In this document: in pieces, positions 63,899-64,000 of the stretch | Position numbering within the stretch: position 1 is the stretch's first letter | Layout of the letters: the number at the start of each line of letters is the position of its first letter | The notes under the pieces: model-generated | Seen by the model: the letters and a program-made list of their open reading frames with translations, nothing else | Told to the model about the DNA's origin: nothing | Databases searched by the model: none | Assembly: GCA_002748755.1 (NCBI GenBank) | Contig: PDTD01000008.1 | Location: forward strand, 1 to 64,000 | DNA: 64,000 bases | Direction: 5' to 3' | Source: Desulfobulbus propionicus | GTDB taxonomy: Bacteria; Desulfobacterota; Desulfobulbia; Desulfobulbales; Desulfobulbaceae | Program-made: the position numbers and the translations under genes

Positions 63899-64000
63899 GG
63901 AAGTTGTGTCGCAAGCAACACAAATGATGTACACTCATGTTGCACCCTCATGCAAATACAACGTTTATGTTTCATCTTGCCGCCATCCGTGACAATTGCA

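Overview
The window looks like a chromosomal segment of a Gram-negative anaerobe of the Desulfobacterota, most likely Desulfobulbaceae-like. This is inferred from gene content and order and was not tested by a search. The pointers are a TRAP transporter next to the LutABC lactate oxidation genes, fused DHH-CBS-tRNA nucleotidyltransferase proteins, FadL and RND outer-envelope systems, and a VKOR-thioredoxin fusion. About 45 protein genes, two tRNAs and one strongly repeated intergenic element family are visible. No rRNA, CRISPR array, prophage or intact transposase was found.

Layout. Bases 1-2050 hold the tail of an upstream gene, an unrecognised protein, a low-GC gene-poor stretch and a decayed Rhs-type fragment. 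Bases 2088-7000 carry tatC, serS, ddl, rpsU (with a clear promoter and terminator) and a Xer recombinase. Bases 7210-18732 form a minus-strand information-processing cluster in the order rimP-nusA-ylxR-infB-rbfA-nrnA-truB-rpsO-pnp-dut-yycJ, preceded by tRNA-Gly(CCC). Bases 19395-31419 carry a DHH-CBS-nucleotidyltransferase fusion, an M50 protease, a FadL porin, a fatty acyl-CoA ligase, a DUF1566 protein, glgX and a GDSL hydrolase. Bases 31724-43026 carry a small plus-strand run (OB-fold protein, HAD phosphatase, Nudix hydrolase, CMD protein), typA, an XPB-like helicase, a HIT protein, a second DHH-CBS protein without the nucleotidyltransferase part, and a PLP decarboxylase. Bases 44014-49922 are a compact dctPQM-lutABC operon for lactate (or related hydroxyacid) uptake and oxidation. 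Bases 50019-54997 are a TetR-adaptor-RND efflux operon with a palindromic candidate operator upstream. The rest holds a radical SAM enzyme, tRNA-Phe(GAA), a zinc-ribbon protein, a VKOR-thioredoxin membrane protein and a PIF1-like helicase with HRDC and HTH domains.

Two observations stand out. (1) About eighteen intergenic sites carry copies or remnants of one element whose ends are inverted repeats close to AGCCCGGATTTCTCAT. Full copies are about 225 bp and enclose two separate internal hairpins, called A and B here. Elements with only A (about 127 bp) or only B (about 131 bp) also exist, and their lengths add up correctly to a full AB copy. Three genes take their stop codon from the element edge. 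(2) On the minus strand at 34241-34402 a small two-helix membrane protein reads through an in-frame TGA placed as C-L-P-TGA. A stem-loop with GGU in its loop begins 10 nt downstream. This is a candidate undescribed selenoprotein with a CxxU redox motif.

Starts were moved inward from the longest open frame where a ribosome binding site or the family N-terminus indicated it. Functions of metabolic genes are family-level assignments.
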